Source of the DNA: UBA2336 sp965227265
GTDB lineage: Bacteria; Bacteroidota; Bacteroidia; Cytophagales; Cyclobacteriaceae
Length of the DNA: 64,000 nucleotides
Reading direction: 5' to 3'
Assembly: GCA_965227265.1 (NCBI GenBank)
Contig: OZ245738.1
Span: 186,001 to 250,000, forward strand
Positions 25,194 through 33,326 of this stretch are shown in pieces. The number at the start of each line of letters is the position of its first letter. The first letter of the stretch is position 1. The translations under genes and the position numbers were made by a program. The notes below the pieces were generated by a model. It did no database searches, was not told the origin of the DNA, and saw only the letters and a program-made list of their open reading frames with translations.

Positions 25194-26609
25194 TTAAAAA
25201 ATCTTACCGGGATTTAGAATGCCTTTCGGATCGAAAACTTTTTTTATGCCGCGCATCAGTTCCAGGTTCACTTCACTCATCGCGATTGACATATACGGAC
25301 GCTTGGCAATACCAACCCCATGTTCACCGGATAATGTTCCACCTAATGCAACGGTTAACTTGAAAATTTCACTAATGCCATCCGGGATTTTAGTTTCCCA
25401 ATCTGCTTCGCTGATGTTTTCTTTTAAAATGTTAACGTGAAGATTTCCATCGCCCAAATGACCAAAGCAAACTGTGTTGAATCCAAAATTTCTGCCGATC
25501 TCTTTAATGCCTTTGATCAGCTTAGGCAGATTAGCGCGAGGTACGACTACATCGTCTGATTTTGTTAAGGTATAGGCATTAACAGCCGGGGAAATGTTCT
25601 TGCGAATTTTCCAAAGTTCCTCTTTCTGCGCTGCCGTTTCGGCAAACAGAATCTCTCCTGCTTCAAAGCTCTCAAGCACATTCATTACACGTTCGGCATC
25701 GCGCATTAATACTTCTTCATCGTTTCCATCAAGCTCGCACAATAGATAAGCATCCATGTTTTCCGGAAACGATGTTGTCACTTTCGCTGCATAGATCTTT
25801 TCAACGTAGTCGATAGTTTTCATCGCAGCCTCACGTTCAAAAAATTCCATTCCGGAAGGTTGAATCCCGGCTGTGAAAATTGCAGCGATTCCGCGACAAG
25901 CTTCTTCGTTCGTTACAAATGGAATAAGCAGCAAAACATTCTTTTGCGGATAACCACGCAGCTTGAAAATGATCTTCGTGATAATACCCAATGTGCCTTC
26001 GCTTCCGCACATCAATTGCGTTAAATTATAGCCGGTTGAATTCTTTAAAACATTCGCGCCCGTCCAAATAATTTCACCTGTTGGCAACACGACTTGTAAG
26101 CTCAACACATAATCGCGTGTTACGCCATACTTAACTGCTTTTGGGCCACCACTGTTGTTTGAAACATTTCCGCCAATGAAGCATGAACCACTGCTGGCAG
26201 GATCGGGCGGATAGAACAGTCCCTTTTCCTTAACAGCATTTTGAAATACTTCGGTGATCACACCGGGTTCAACGGTGGCTTGTAAGTTCAATTCATCGAT
26301 GTTAAGAATTTTATCAAACCGCTCCATCGAAATAACCAATCCTTTATGAATGGGAAGTGAACCTCCGGCTAAACCTGTTCCCCCTCCGCGCGGTGTAACG
26401 GGAATTCCATGCGCACTACAAAGCTTCATCAGGCTGCTCACTTCTTCCGGAGTGCCCGGCTTTACAATCACATCGGGCAGGAATGAATAATTTTCAGTCT
26501 TGTCGTGTGAGTAATCGTATCGTTTTTCATCGTCAACAAAAATATATTCAGGCCCAACGATGGCCTCAAATTCGCTTAAGATGCTGGCGGTAACTTCTGC
26601 AAATGCCAT
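25194..26609 (-). CDS. FAD-linked oxidoreductase, glycolate oxidase GlcD / D-lactate dehydrogenase type
   Basis: Cytoplasmic flavoprotein of 471 residues. The N-terminal FAD_binding_4 domain (about 40-180) has the typical PRGGGTGLAGGSLPIHKG and LQATVEPGVITE segments and GGNVSNNSGGPKAVKYG; the C-terminal FAD-oxidase_C domain follows (about 220-470) with GHLGDGNLHVNI and the conserved LSGEHGVGIAKRPYM. It oxidises a 2-hydroxy acid such as glycolate or D-lactate; which one cannot be told. First gene of the seven-gene run, divergent from the NlpC/P60 gene (40 bp between starts). Confidence 0.9.
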   Translation of the reverse strand: MAFAEVTASILSEFEAIVGPEYIFVDDEKRYDYSHDKTENYSFLPDVIVKPGTPEEVSSLMKLCSAHGIPVTPRGGGTGLAGGSLPIHKGLVISMERFDKILNIDELNLQATVEPGVITEVFQNAVKEKGLFYPPDPASSGSCFIGGNVSNNSGGPKAVKYGVTRDYVLSLQVVLPTGEIIWTGANVLKNSTGYNLTQLMCGSEGTLGIITKIIFKLRGYPQKNVLLLIPFVTNEEACRGIAAIFTAGIQPSGMEFFEREAAMKTIDYVEKIYAAKVTTSFPENMDAYLLCELDGNDEEVLMRDAERVMNVLESFEAGEILFAETAAQKEELWKIRKNISPAVNAYTLTKSDDVVVPRANLPKLIKGIKEIGRNFGFNTVCFGHLGDGNLHVNILKENISEADWETKIPDGISEIFKLTVALGGTLSGEHGVGIAKRPYMSIAMSEVNLELMRGIKKVFDPKGILNPGKIF

Positions 26610-26649
26610 GAATCGTGTATATTTGAAGGATTATTTTTTAAACTCCGAG

Positions 26650-27153
26650 ATGAAGCTATTTTTTCAGCTTAAAATTAATCAAAAGCTTTCGCTATCAGGC
26701 ATGATGCTGGCGACACTTTTTCTGGTATCGTGTGCATCCAACAAAACGGCCAGTGTATCCGATAAGCGGATCGATAAAGTTATCTCTACGGCCCGAACAT
26801 TTGTGGGAACACCTTATAAATATGGTGGCACAACGCGGTCGGGTATGGATTGCTCAGGCTTGCTGCTGAATTCATTCAAACCAATCAACGTAACCTTACC
26901 GCGCTCTTCAGAAGACCAAAGTAAAATTGGTAAGGAAGTTAAGATGGAAGATCTTCAGCCGGGCGACCTTGTATTTTTTGCAACAGGTGATAAGAAGAAA
27001 AAAATAACGCACGTTGGTCTTGTAACGGATGTGAAAAAGAAAGACAATGTAAAATTCATCCACGCATCTAGTTCGTTGGGTGTTGTTGAGACTAATCTTT
27101 ATGCAGAGTACTACCTGAAGCGTTTCCGAACAGCAAGAAGGGTAATCAAATAA
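26650..27153 (+). CDS. NlpC/P60 (C40) peptidase lipoprotein
   Basis: Cell-wall peptidase of 167 residues. The ATG at 26650 gives a signal peptide (MKLFFQLKINQKLSLSG, then ATLFLVSCAS) with lipobox LVSC (Cys26); ATGs further upstream overlap the divergent gene. The NlpC/P60 core follows with catalytic Cys in SGMDCSGLLLNSF, His in KITHVGLVTD and His in VKFIHASSSLG, plus the GTPYKYGGTTRSG start segment. It cuts peptide bonds in peptidoglycan stems and is probably anchored in the outer membrane. Confidence 0.9.
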   Translation: MKLFFQLKINQKLSLSGMMLATLFLVSCASNKTASVSDKRIDKVISTARTFVGTPYKYGGTTRSGMDCSGLLLNSFKPINVTLPRSSEDQSKIGKEVKMEDLQPGDLVFFATGDKKKKITHVGLVTDVKKKDNVKFIHASSSLGVVETNLYAEYYLKRFRTARRVIK

Positions 27154-27206
27154 CGGGTTTTTTTATGTTCACGTTTTAGTACCTTGGAAACGTTAACGTA
27201 AATGCC

Positions 27207-28178
27207 ATGTCATCCCGCAGAGATTTTATAAAAATTACAGCGCTTGGAGCAGTTGTGCTTCCGTTTCATCAAACCTTTGGGCTTGGAAATTTTCTTGAGA
27301 ATAAACCTATTGTGGTTTCAACTTGGACAAATCTTAAAGCTAACACGGCTGCTTGGTCGGTGCTGTCGAAGGGTGGCCGTTCACTTGATGCAGTAGAGCA
27401 AGGTGGCAGAGTTGTTGAAGCTGATCCATTGGATACATCTGTTGGGTATGGCGGGTTGCCGGATCGCGATGGAAAAGTTACGCTTGATGCCTGTATCATG
27501 GATGATCAGGGCAACTGTGGTTCGGTAGCATTTGTACAAGGTTTTATGCATCCGGTTTCAATCGCGCGGATGGTAATGGAAAAAACACCACACGTGATGT
27601 TAGTAGGTGCGGGCGCTGAAAAGTTTGCGTTGGATAACGGATTCAAAAAAGAAAATCTGCTTACAAAAGAATCGGAGAAGGCCTGGAAAGAATGGCTCAA
27701 GAAATCGGAATATAAACCTGATCATAGCATTCTAAAACCCAATCATGATACAATTGGTTTATTGGCGCTTGATGAACAAGGTAAGTTATCCGGTGCATGC
27801 ACAACGAGTGGCATGGCATACAAGATGCATGGCCGTGTGGGTGACTCACCGATTATCGGTGCTGGCTTATATGTTGATGGAGAAGTTGGTGCGGCAACCG
27901 CAACGGGAGTGGGTGAGGAGATGATTCGGATTTCCGGAAGTCATACAATAGTTGAATTGATGCGACAGGGAAGAACTCCGCAGGAGGCTTGTGAAGAAGC
28001 GGTAAAACGTGTTATTAAAAAACATGGTGATAAAGCAAAAGATCTGAGTGTTGCTTTTCTTGCACTCTCCAAAGACGGAACTATTGGCGCATACTCAACC
28101 AATAATGTTTTTGTATATACCGTAACAACACCCGATAAGAATAATATCGTAATAAAATCCCCAAGCTATTTTCCGTAA
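27207..28178 (+). CDS. N4-(beta-N-acetylglucosaminyl)-L-asparaginase (glycosylasparaginase), Tat-exported
   Basis: Ntn-hydrolase of 323 residues that splits GlcNAc from asparagine. The N-terminus MSSRRDFIKITALGAVVLP has a twin-arginine SRRDFIK Tat signal. The precursor should self-cleave before the nucleophile Thr in NHDTIGLLALDEQGKL; the Gly- and Thr-rich SGACTTSGMAYKM and the substrate-binding RVGDSPIIGAG follow. Length and motifs fit bacterial glycosylasparaginases. Followed after 2 bp by cutC, so probably one transcript. Confidence 0.9.
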   Translation: MSSRRDFIKITALGAVVLPFHQTFGLGNFLENKPIVVSTWTNLKANTAAWSVLSKGGRSLDAVEQGGRVVEADPLDTSVGYGGLPDRDGKVTLDACIMDDQGNCGSVAFVQGFMHPVSIARMVMEKTPHVMLVGAGAEKFALDNGFKKENLLTKESEKAWKEWLKKSEYKPDHSILKPNHDTIGLLALDEQGKLSGACTTSGMAYKMHGRVGDSPIIGAGLYVDGEVGAATATGVGEEMIRISGSHTIVELMRQGRTPQEACEEAVKRVIKKHGDKAKDLSVAFLALSKDGTIGAYSTNNVFVYTVTTPDKNNIVIKSPSYFP

Positions 28179-28180
28179 TC

Positions 28181-28915
28181 ATGACTATTGAAGTTGTTGC
28201 TTATAATATTGAATCCGCTTTTCGCGCCCAAGAGGGTGGGGCGGATCGAATAGAATTATGTGATAGTCCGGGTGATGGTGGCAATACACCATCGTATGGA
28301 ATTGTTGAAGCCCTCCGACAGCATATTACGATGGACATCTATGCGATGATCCGTCCGCGTGGCGGAGACTTTCTATACTCAAGCTATGAGTTCTATGCGA
28401 TGAAGCGCGACATCTTCCAATTTCAAAAACTAAGCGTTGATGGATTTGTATTCGGTATTTTAAACGCAGACGGAACGATTGACAAAAAGCGCTGCAAATC
28501 ATTGATAGGGCTTGCGCGACCATTAAAAGTTACCATTCATCGTGCATTTGATATGACACGAGATCCGTTTGAAGCCTTGGAAGATTGCATTGAAGTCGGG
28601 TTCGACAGAATTTTAACTTCCGGACAAAAATCAAAAGCAATTGACGCTGTGGATTTGATTGCTGAACTTGTTAAGAAGGCTGATGGCAGAATTTCAATTA
28701 TGCCTGGATCAGGCGTAAACGAAAGCAATGTGGTTGAGCTTGTTTCTAAAACCGGTGTTAAGGAAATTCATTTTTCGGCAACAGCGTTTAAGGATAGCGA
28801 AATGAAGTTCCGTAATAATGCAATTGCTGGATTAGGCTCAGAGCTTGGTTCGGAATTCAAACTCCGTACGGTTAATGTGGAGATGATTAAAAATATCCGG
28901 GCGTTGGTGGGTTAA
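28181..28915 (+). CDS. cutC: CutC family protein
   Basis: TIM-barrel protein of 244 residues of the CutC family, linked to copper homeostasis. Typical start MTIEVVAYNIESAFRAQEGG, then ADRIELCDSPGDGGNTPSYG, AMIRPRGGDFLYS, VTIHRAFDMTRDP, RILTSGQKSKAIDA and IMPGSGVNESNV. Length is normal. It starts 2 bp after the glycosylasparaginase stop. A direct copper role is debated for the family and is not shown by this sequence. Confidence 0.92.
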   Translation: MTIEVVAYNIESAFRAQEGGADRIELCDSPGDGGNTPSYGIVEALRQHITMDIYAMIRPRGGDFLYSSYEFYAMKRDIFQFQKLSVDGFVFGILNADGTIDKKRCKSLIGLARPLKVTIHRAFDMTRDPFEALEDCIEVGFDRILTSGQKSKAIDAVDLIAELVKKADGRISIMPGSGVNESNVVELVSKTGVKEIHFSATAFKDSEMKFRNNAIAGLGSELGSEFKLRTVNVEMIKNIRALVG

Positions 28916-28931
28916 TGATGTTGGATAATAT

Positions 28932-28959
28932 GTAGAGACGCAAAATTTTGCGTCTCTAC
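28932..28959. repeat. Perfect 28 bp palindrome after cutC
   Basis: The half-site GTAGAGACGCAAAA is followed at once by its exact reverse complement, TTTTGCGTCTCTAC. An identical 28 bp palindrome is at 58157-58184, and near copies are at 36858 and 45879. It lies between cutC and the convergent TonB receptor gene and may stop transcription both ways. Confidence 0.75.
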
Positions 28960-29007
28960 GCACAATACATTTCGCACATTGCATCACGCACAAACATTCC
29001 CAATATA

Positions 29008-31947
29008 TTATTGTCGGTTAGCCTTAATTGGCATCGTTCGGAATGTTCCGAAGCTTAGCGTTCCATCAAATGAATTTTCGGTAATGGTTCCTTCAATCGT
29101 AACCGGAACAGAGCTTCCATTGAAGTTCATTGTGTAGTTGGTGGTTAATTCATTTCCGTTAACGGAAGTAGAAGTTAATTCAGCAGGTTGAGGCATCCTC
29201 GCGCTGGTAATTGTTCCTTTGTAAACGCCATTCTCTTTTACTAACGTAAAACTTCCTGCATTCGCTCCTTGTGGAGATTCAACCGTATAATTCCAGGTTC
29301 CTGATGCATCAACAGAAAGACTATCCGATATTGAAGAAGTTGAATCTGAAACAGCTTTTGTGGTATCCGTTGGTAAATTAATCTGCTTAGGTTGTGTATT
29401 AAATTGTGGCATGTTTCCACCGCGATTTCCACCACCTTGATTTCCGCCTCCTTGATTATTTCCCATATCGCCATCTCCGCCACCGCCATCTTTCAAGTCA
29501 TCGTTGCTAACGGATTTTCTTCTGCGCTGGCGTTGTGAGCCATCAAATCCCATTTTTCCAATGCGATAACTTAAATTAATGCGGAAGCTCATGTTGCGCA
29601 TGGTGTTTACACTCAGCTGATCAATCGTTGCGGTACGCGTTTCACTTTTAATTTTCATGGATGATGCAAAAAAGTTTTCTGCCGCGATACCAATGCTCGC
29701 CCGCTTCTCATTAAATTCTTTTCGAATACCCATGCTATAAGTTCCAAAGCCACCTTGTGATCCCTGAAGGTTTACGCGATTCCCTCTATAAAACCCGAAG
29801 AACTGAATTGCCCAATTTTTCGGCAAGCTATAATTTCCAAAAAGCCTTCCGCTGTAAACCCAGCCCTTATTATTCAACGCTTCAGCCCCGGAACGATTGT
29901 TATCAAGAACTGCGTAGTAAACATCACCTCCACCATTCAATGTAAATTTGTTACCAATGTTCACATTTGCGAATACGCTCATTCCGTAACCATCTTCCTT
30001 ACCTAGATTTTGATAGCTTGTCAGGATCGTATCGCCTGAAATAACTTCGCGAAAACTTTGAATGGATTTACGTGTATTGCGCATAAATCCTGAAAAATTC
30101 AGCGTAGTACCCTTAATAAAAGTACTATATCCGATTTCATAATTGTTTGTGTATTCAGGCTCAAGATTTGGATTGCCCTCTGTTGGATACAAAGGATTTG
30201 AAGCTTGCCGATTCGGGTTTAAAAATTGGATTGAAGGTCGTTGAATCCTTCTGTTGTATGCAAGTTTAACTGTATTCCCATTCTTTAATTTTTTGGAGAG
30301 ATTAACGCTGGGTACAAGTACTCCATAAGAAGGAATTTCCGGATCGGGAAGCTCAGAAGGTACTCGAAGGCTTGCATTGATAACTGTATACTCGTAGCGG
30401 GTTCCTGCCTTTAGACTAATTGAATTTTTAGTAGTGATTGTGTATGAGATATACCCTGCCGTCACATTTTGATCATAATTAAGACCATTATTATTGTTTT
30501 GTCGCTCAGTATCTTCTTGATAATCTTCGTTCGGATAAGCATAAAAGGTGTTGTAGTCACTGGAAACTTTTCTCGTGATATTTTTAGCACCTAGCTCAAG
30601 CATCTGATTGTCTTTGATTGGAGTTTGAAAATCGACTTGTGCCGTAATTTCCTGATTAAAGCTTTTGTTTACATTTTTGCCAAGACTGTCTGCAACACCG
30701 CTTTCATCAAAATAAGTATTGAAAAAATCATTATCGCGATTATTGCGGCTGTATTGTGTAGAAAAACTTAGTTCGCGTTGCGGTTTTTCATACGTATGGG
30801 TAAAATCGAGACTTACATCAACGGTTCCGGAATTATCTTTTGTTTTCGAATCCCAGACTTGTTGGAGCACTCCAATAGGAGATTCACGCGTTATTTGATC
30901 CTGATAACTGTTTGCATTCCGTACACCATACCGCACAGATGCTGCAAGATAATTGTGCTTGTTGATGTCGTAGTCCCACCCGAACGTATAACGTCCATTT
31001 AAATCATTCCTTCTTGTATCGGCAAATTGAGCGGTGGTAAAGATGTTATCATCTTCATCACGTGTAGTTGTTTCGTTCCTGAAACTACCCTTAACTTTAT
31101 AGCTTGCTCTTCCAAATCCACCCAATGAAAATCCCATTTTACCTTTCCGGTAGTTTCCGTTTAACCCAAGATTTGATCCACGCAAACCAACACCTGCATC
31201 AATATTTAACGTTGCGCCTTCAAGTGTGTTCTTCTTTGTGATGATGTTGATAATACCGGCCGAACCTTCGGCATCATATTTTGCGGAAGGTGATGTGATT
31301 ACTTCTACACTTTTAATTTGATCGGCTGGAATTTGTTTAAGTGCATCTGCTACGCTGCTGGCTGTGATGGTTGATGGTTTGTTATTGATTAGTACAAGGA
31401 TATTGGAGTTACCACGCATCGACACATTTCCATCCATATCAACCGAAAGCATAGGCACGCGTTTTAAAACATCCGTTGCATCTCCGCCTCGGGTGGTTAC
31501 ATCCTGTTCGGCATTATAGATTGTGCGATCAACCTTTTCTTCAATTAACGAACGCTGGCCTTCAACCACAACCTCGTTCAAAATTTTTGCGCCTGTACTT
31601 AATTTAATAGTGGAGAGCTCAACTTCACCTCTTTTGTCAACTGAGATATTTTTTAGTGTATCGGTTTCGTAACCTATAAACGTTACCGTTAGTGTGTACG
31701 TACCTTCTGCGAGTTTTGTAAGCGTGAACTTGCCATCTATATCACAGACTGTTCCGTCTAGCGCTTTTAAGGTTGCTGGATCAAGCAGTACGATATTGGC
31801 AAACTCAACAGGTTGGTTGGTTTCGCCATCCAGCACTTGGCCGGAGATTTTCCCGTTGCCTTTGGGAATTTCTGTACCTGGTTGCTGGGCCTGAACTGTA
31901 AAAGAGAATAAACTAATCGTAAAAAATAGTAAGAACGCCTTTTTCAT
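29008..31947 (-). CDS. TonB-dependent receptor with extra C-terminal beta domain
   Basis: Outer membrane receptor of 979 residues. The ATG at 31947 is chosen because it starts a signal peptide (MKKAFLLFFTISLFSFTVQA); codons further upstream are not conserved. After it come a carboxypeptidase-regulatory-like domain (GKISGQVLDGETNQPVEFA), a plug domain (NEVVVEGQRSLIEEKVDRT-type linker, then VLKRVPMLSVDMDGNVSM) and an OMP_b-brl_3-type barrel up to about residue 803. The last 176 residues are extra: a basic, Gly/Asn-rich linker (29314-29538) and a beta domain beginning SGTWNYTVESPQGANA (29011-29313). No SusD partner is next to it, so the cargo is unknown. Confidence 0.87.
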   Translation of the reverse strand: MKKAFLLFFTISLFSFTVQAQQPGTEIPKGNGKISGQVLDGETNQPVEFANIVLLDPATLKALDGTVCDIDGKFTLTKLAEGTYTLTVTFIGYETDTLKNISVDKRGEVELSTIKLSTGAKILNEVVVEGQRSLIEEKVDRTIYNAEQDVTTRGGDATDVLKRVPMLSVDMDGNVSMRGNSNILVLINNKPSTITASSVADALKQIPADQIKSVEVITSPSAKYDAEGSAGIINIITKKNTLEGATLNIDAGVGLRGSNLGLNGNYRKGKMGFSLGGFGRASYKVKGSFRNETTTRDEDDNIFTTAQFADTRRNDLNGRYTFGWDYDINKHNYLAASVRYGVRNANSYQDQITRESPIGVLQQVWDSKTKDNSGTVDVSLDFTHTYEKPQRELSFSTQYSRNNRDNDFFNTYFDESGVADSLGKNVNKSFNQEITAQVDFQTPIKDNQMLELGAKNITRKVSSDYNTFYAYPNEDYQEDTERQNNNNGLNYDQNVTAGYISYTITTKNSISLKAGTRYEYTVINASLRVPSELPDPEIPSYGVLVPSVNLSKKLKNGNTVKLAYNRRIQRPSIQFLNPNRQASNPLYPTEGNPNLEPEYTNNYEIGYSTFIKGTTLNFSGFMRNTRKSIQSFREVISGDTILTSYQNLGKEDGYGMSVFANVNIGNKFTLNGGGDVYYAVLDNNRSGAEALNNKGWVYSGRLFGNYSLPKNWAIQFFGFYRGNRVNLQGSQGGFGTYSMGIRKEFNEKRASIGIAAENFFASSMKIKSETRTATIDQLSVNTMRNMSFRINLSYRIGKMGFDGSQRQRRRKSVSNDDLKDGGGGDGDMGNNQGGGNQGGGNRGGNMPQFNTQPKQINLPTDTTKAVSDSTSSISDSLSVDASGTWNYTVESPQGANAGSFTLVKENGVYKGTITSARMPQPAELTSTSVNGNELTTNYTMNFNGSSVPVTIEGTITENSFDGTLSFGTFRTMPIKANRQ

Positions 31948-32132
31948 TTCTGAATCCATAACTGTTTTCATGCCAACCCTAAAACTCATGTATTGGTTGC
32001 AGAACCAATGTTAATTAACCATAAATTCTACTACAGATTACGGTAGCGCGCGCAAATGTAGATTTATTTACCTGCTGGGCAGAAGGTGTTTTTTTCAAGA
32101 GCGTTAAAATCATTTGAAAGGCAATTGAGGCT

Positions 32133-32162
32133 TTTGTGAGGACAATTTTTAAAATATCTTTG
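32133..32162 (+). promoter_or_regulatory. Promoter of tRNA-Ala
   Basis: TTTG (32133-32136), an 18-base spacer and TATCTTTG (32155-32162) match the Bacteroidota consensus TTTG-N19-TAnnTTTG. The tRNA starts 9 bases after the -7 box, so transcription begins very close to the mature 5' end. Confidence 0.75.
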
Positions 32163-32170
32163 TAACCCTT

Positions 32171-32244
32171 GGGGGATTAGCTCATTTGGCTAGAGCGCTT
32201 CGCTGGCAGTGAAGAGGTGATCGGTTCGAATCCGATATTCTCCA
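32171..32244 (+). tRNA. tRNA-Ala (anticodon GGC)
   Basis: All arms fold: acceptor GGGGGAT with ATTCTCC, D stem GCTC/GAGC, anticodon stem CTTCG/TGAAG with loop CTGGCAG (anticodon GGC, codons GCC and GCU), T stem ATCGG/CCGAT with loop TTCGAAT, discriminator A. The 3' CCA is not encoded. Promoter and terminator flank it closely. Confidence 0.95.
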
Positions 32245-32246
32245 CA

Positions 32247-32270
32247 AAGGTCTGTTTAACAGACCTTTTT
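32247..32270 (+). terminator. Terminator of tRNA-Ala
   Basis: Stem AAGGTCTG / CAGACCTT with a short TTTAA loop, followed by TTT, starting 3 bases after the tRNA. Confidence 0.8.
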
Positions 32271-32287
32271 CATTTATGGATAAGTTG

Positions 32288-33118
32288 TTACGCCATAACC
32301 GATAGCATGAATAAAATCGGTTTACCCAGTGTTTCATCTCCCGAAAACTTGATTTTCTTTTCTACTTCACTTCCGGTTACTGCTTTTGTAAAGAGTTTCC
32401 AGGATGTATCAGGATCAAGGGTAACTGCTGCGTCAATTTTAGCGGGTTTGTCCTTACTCAAAACCCAGGTTGAATCGTTATAAACTAAAAACCAGTCGCC
32501 TCCAGATTCAGAGGTTACCGTTATCTGAACAGCTTGATTGTTCTTTGCTTTAACATTCCGATATGTATGCGGGAGGGCTTGCATAAACGTGTCAATCAAC
32601 GGATAATAAAATTCGCGCGACATAATACCTGGTTTATTCACGGCTTCCCGGATCTGTTGCTGATGATGCCACTTTTCCGTGTACTCACGCGCAATATGAA
32701 ACCAGTTAACGGATTGTTCTTCACCTGCCCAGGCAACTGAAAATACAGCAGGCTTAAAGGGATCGAGTTGAGCAATGCAGGAGGCATATTCTTTCCCGGT
32801 AACTTCCAGCAATTCAATCAACACCGAAGGGCTCATGCGTTTTGTGGCTTTAACCCAATCCGCATTCAGACGATTCAGAAAATCAACCAAGTCCTGGTAA
32901 GATGAAAGTTTGCCAGGAGCTTCACCAAAAAAATTATCGCGCACCATAGATAACATTCTGATATTACCATCCAGTAAGTGAGTGGCTATATCTTTTACTG
33001 TCCACTGCTTCGCTACTGTATGTTTTGACCAGTCGTCAGGATTTAAAGACCGTAACAGTTCAATGAGCTTTTCATCCAGCGTTGGAAAAAGATGCCCGGT
33101 GGGAATAGGAACTTGCAT
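32288..33118 (-). CDS. DinB-like / maleylpyruvate isomerase N-terminal domain protein
   Basis: Protein of 276 residues. The N-terminal part (about 10-165) is the DinB four-helix bundle of the mycothiol-dependent maleylpyruvate isomerase type: WTVKDIATHLLDGNIRML carries the first metal His, and WFHIAREYTEKWHHQQQI carries the His motif of the last helix. About 180-276 is an SCP2-like or MDMPI C-terminal domain (TSWKLFTKAVTG). Bacteroidota do not make mycothiol, so the thiol cofactor or substrate is unknown. Convergent with the tRNA-Ala unit. Confidence 0.78.
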   Translation of the reverse strand: MQVPIPTGHLFPTLDEKLIELLRSLNPDDWSKHTVAKQWTVKDIATHLLDGNIRMLSMVRDNFFGEAPGKLSSYQDLVDFLNRLNADWVKATKRMSPSVLIELLEVTGKEYASCIAQLDPFKPAVFSVAWAGEEQSVNWFHIAREYTEKWHHQQQIREAVNKPGIMSREFYYPLIDTFMQALPHTYRNVKAKNNQAVQITVTSESGGDWFLVYNDSTWVLSKDKPAKIDAAVTLDPDTSWKLFTKAVTGSEVEKKIKFSGDETLGKPILFMLSVMA

Positions 33119-33160
33119 ACGCGAATCTGCAAAAGATTTGAATTATGCAGAAGCTTAAAA

Positions 33161-33188
33161 TGAAAAACCTGTGAAGTTCACAGGTTTT
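33161..33188 (-). terminator. Terminator of tRNA-Pro
   Basis: Stem AACCTGTGAA / TTCACAGGTT with T-rich flank on the minus strand, starting 3 bases after the 3' end of the tRNA-Pro gene. Confidence 0.8.
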
Positions 33189-33190
33189 AG

Positions 33191-33265
33191 TCGAGGTGAG
33201 AAGACTCGAACTTCCGACCCCCACGTCCCTAACGTGGTGCGCTAACCGGGCTGCGCTACACCTCG
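33191..33265 (-). tRNA. tRNA-Pro with anticodon AGG
   Basis: Fold on the minus strand: acceptor CGAGGTG/CACCTCG, D stem GCGC/GCGC, anticodon stem CCACG/CGTGG with the 7-base loop TTAGGGA, T stem GGAAG/CTTCT, discriminator A, 75 bases in all. U33, G36 and G37 are as expected for proline tRNA, but position 34 is A. Bacterial proline tRNAs normally have G, U or C there. CCA is not encoded. Confidence 0.9.
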
Positions 33266-33279
33266 ATGATGTTGGGTTG

Positions 33280-33311
33280 CAAGTATAATAATTTTGAAGA
33301 AAGCTGTCAAA
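33280..33311 (-). promoter_or_regulatory. Promoter of tRNA-Pro
   Basis: On the minus strand TTTG (33308-33311), 20 bases, TATACTTG (33280-33287; one mismatch to TAnnTTTG), 14 bases before the tRNA 5' end. The TTTG lies in the loop of a small inverted repeat AGCTG / CAGCT. Confidence 0.6.
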
Positions 33312-33326
33312 GCAGCTGTGGAATGA

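Noticed and set aside
29241..29489. Long open frames on other strands or frames within the TonB receptor linker and other genes
   Set aside because: They follow the base composition of real genes in another frame, have no start context or domain, and are shadows.
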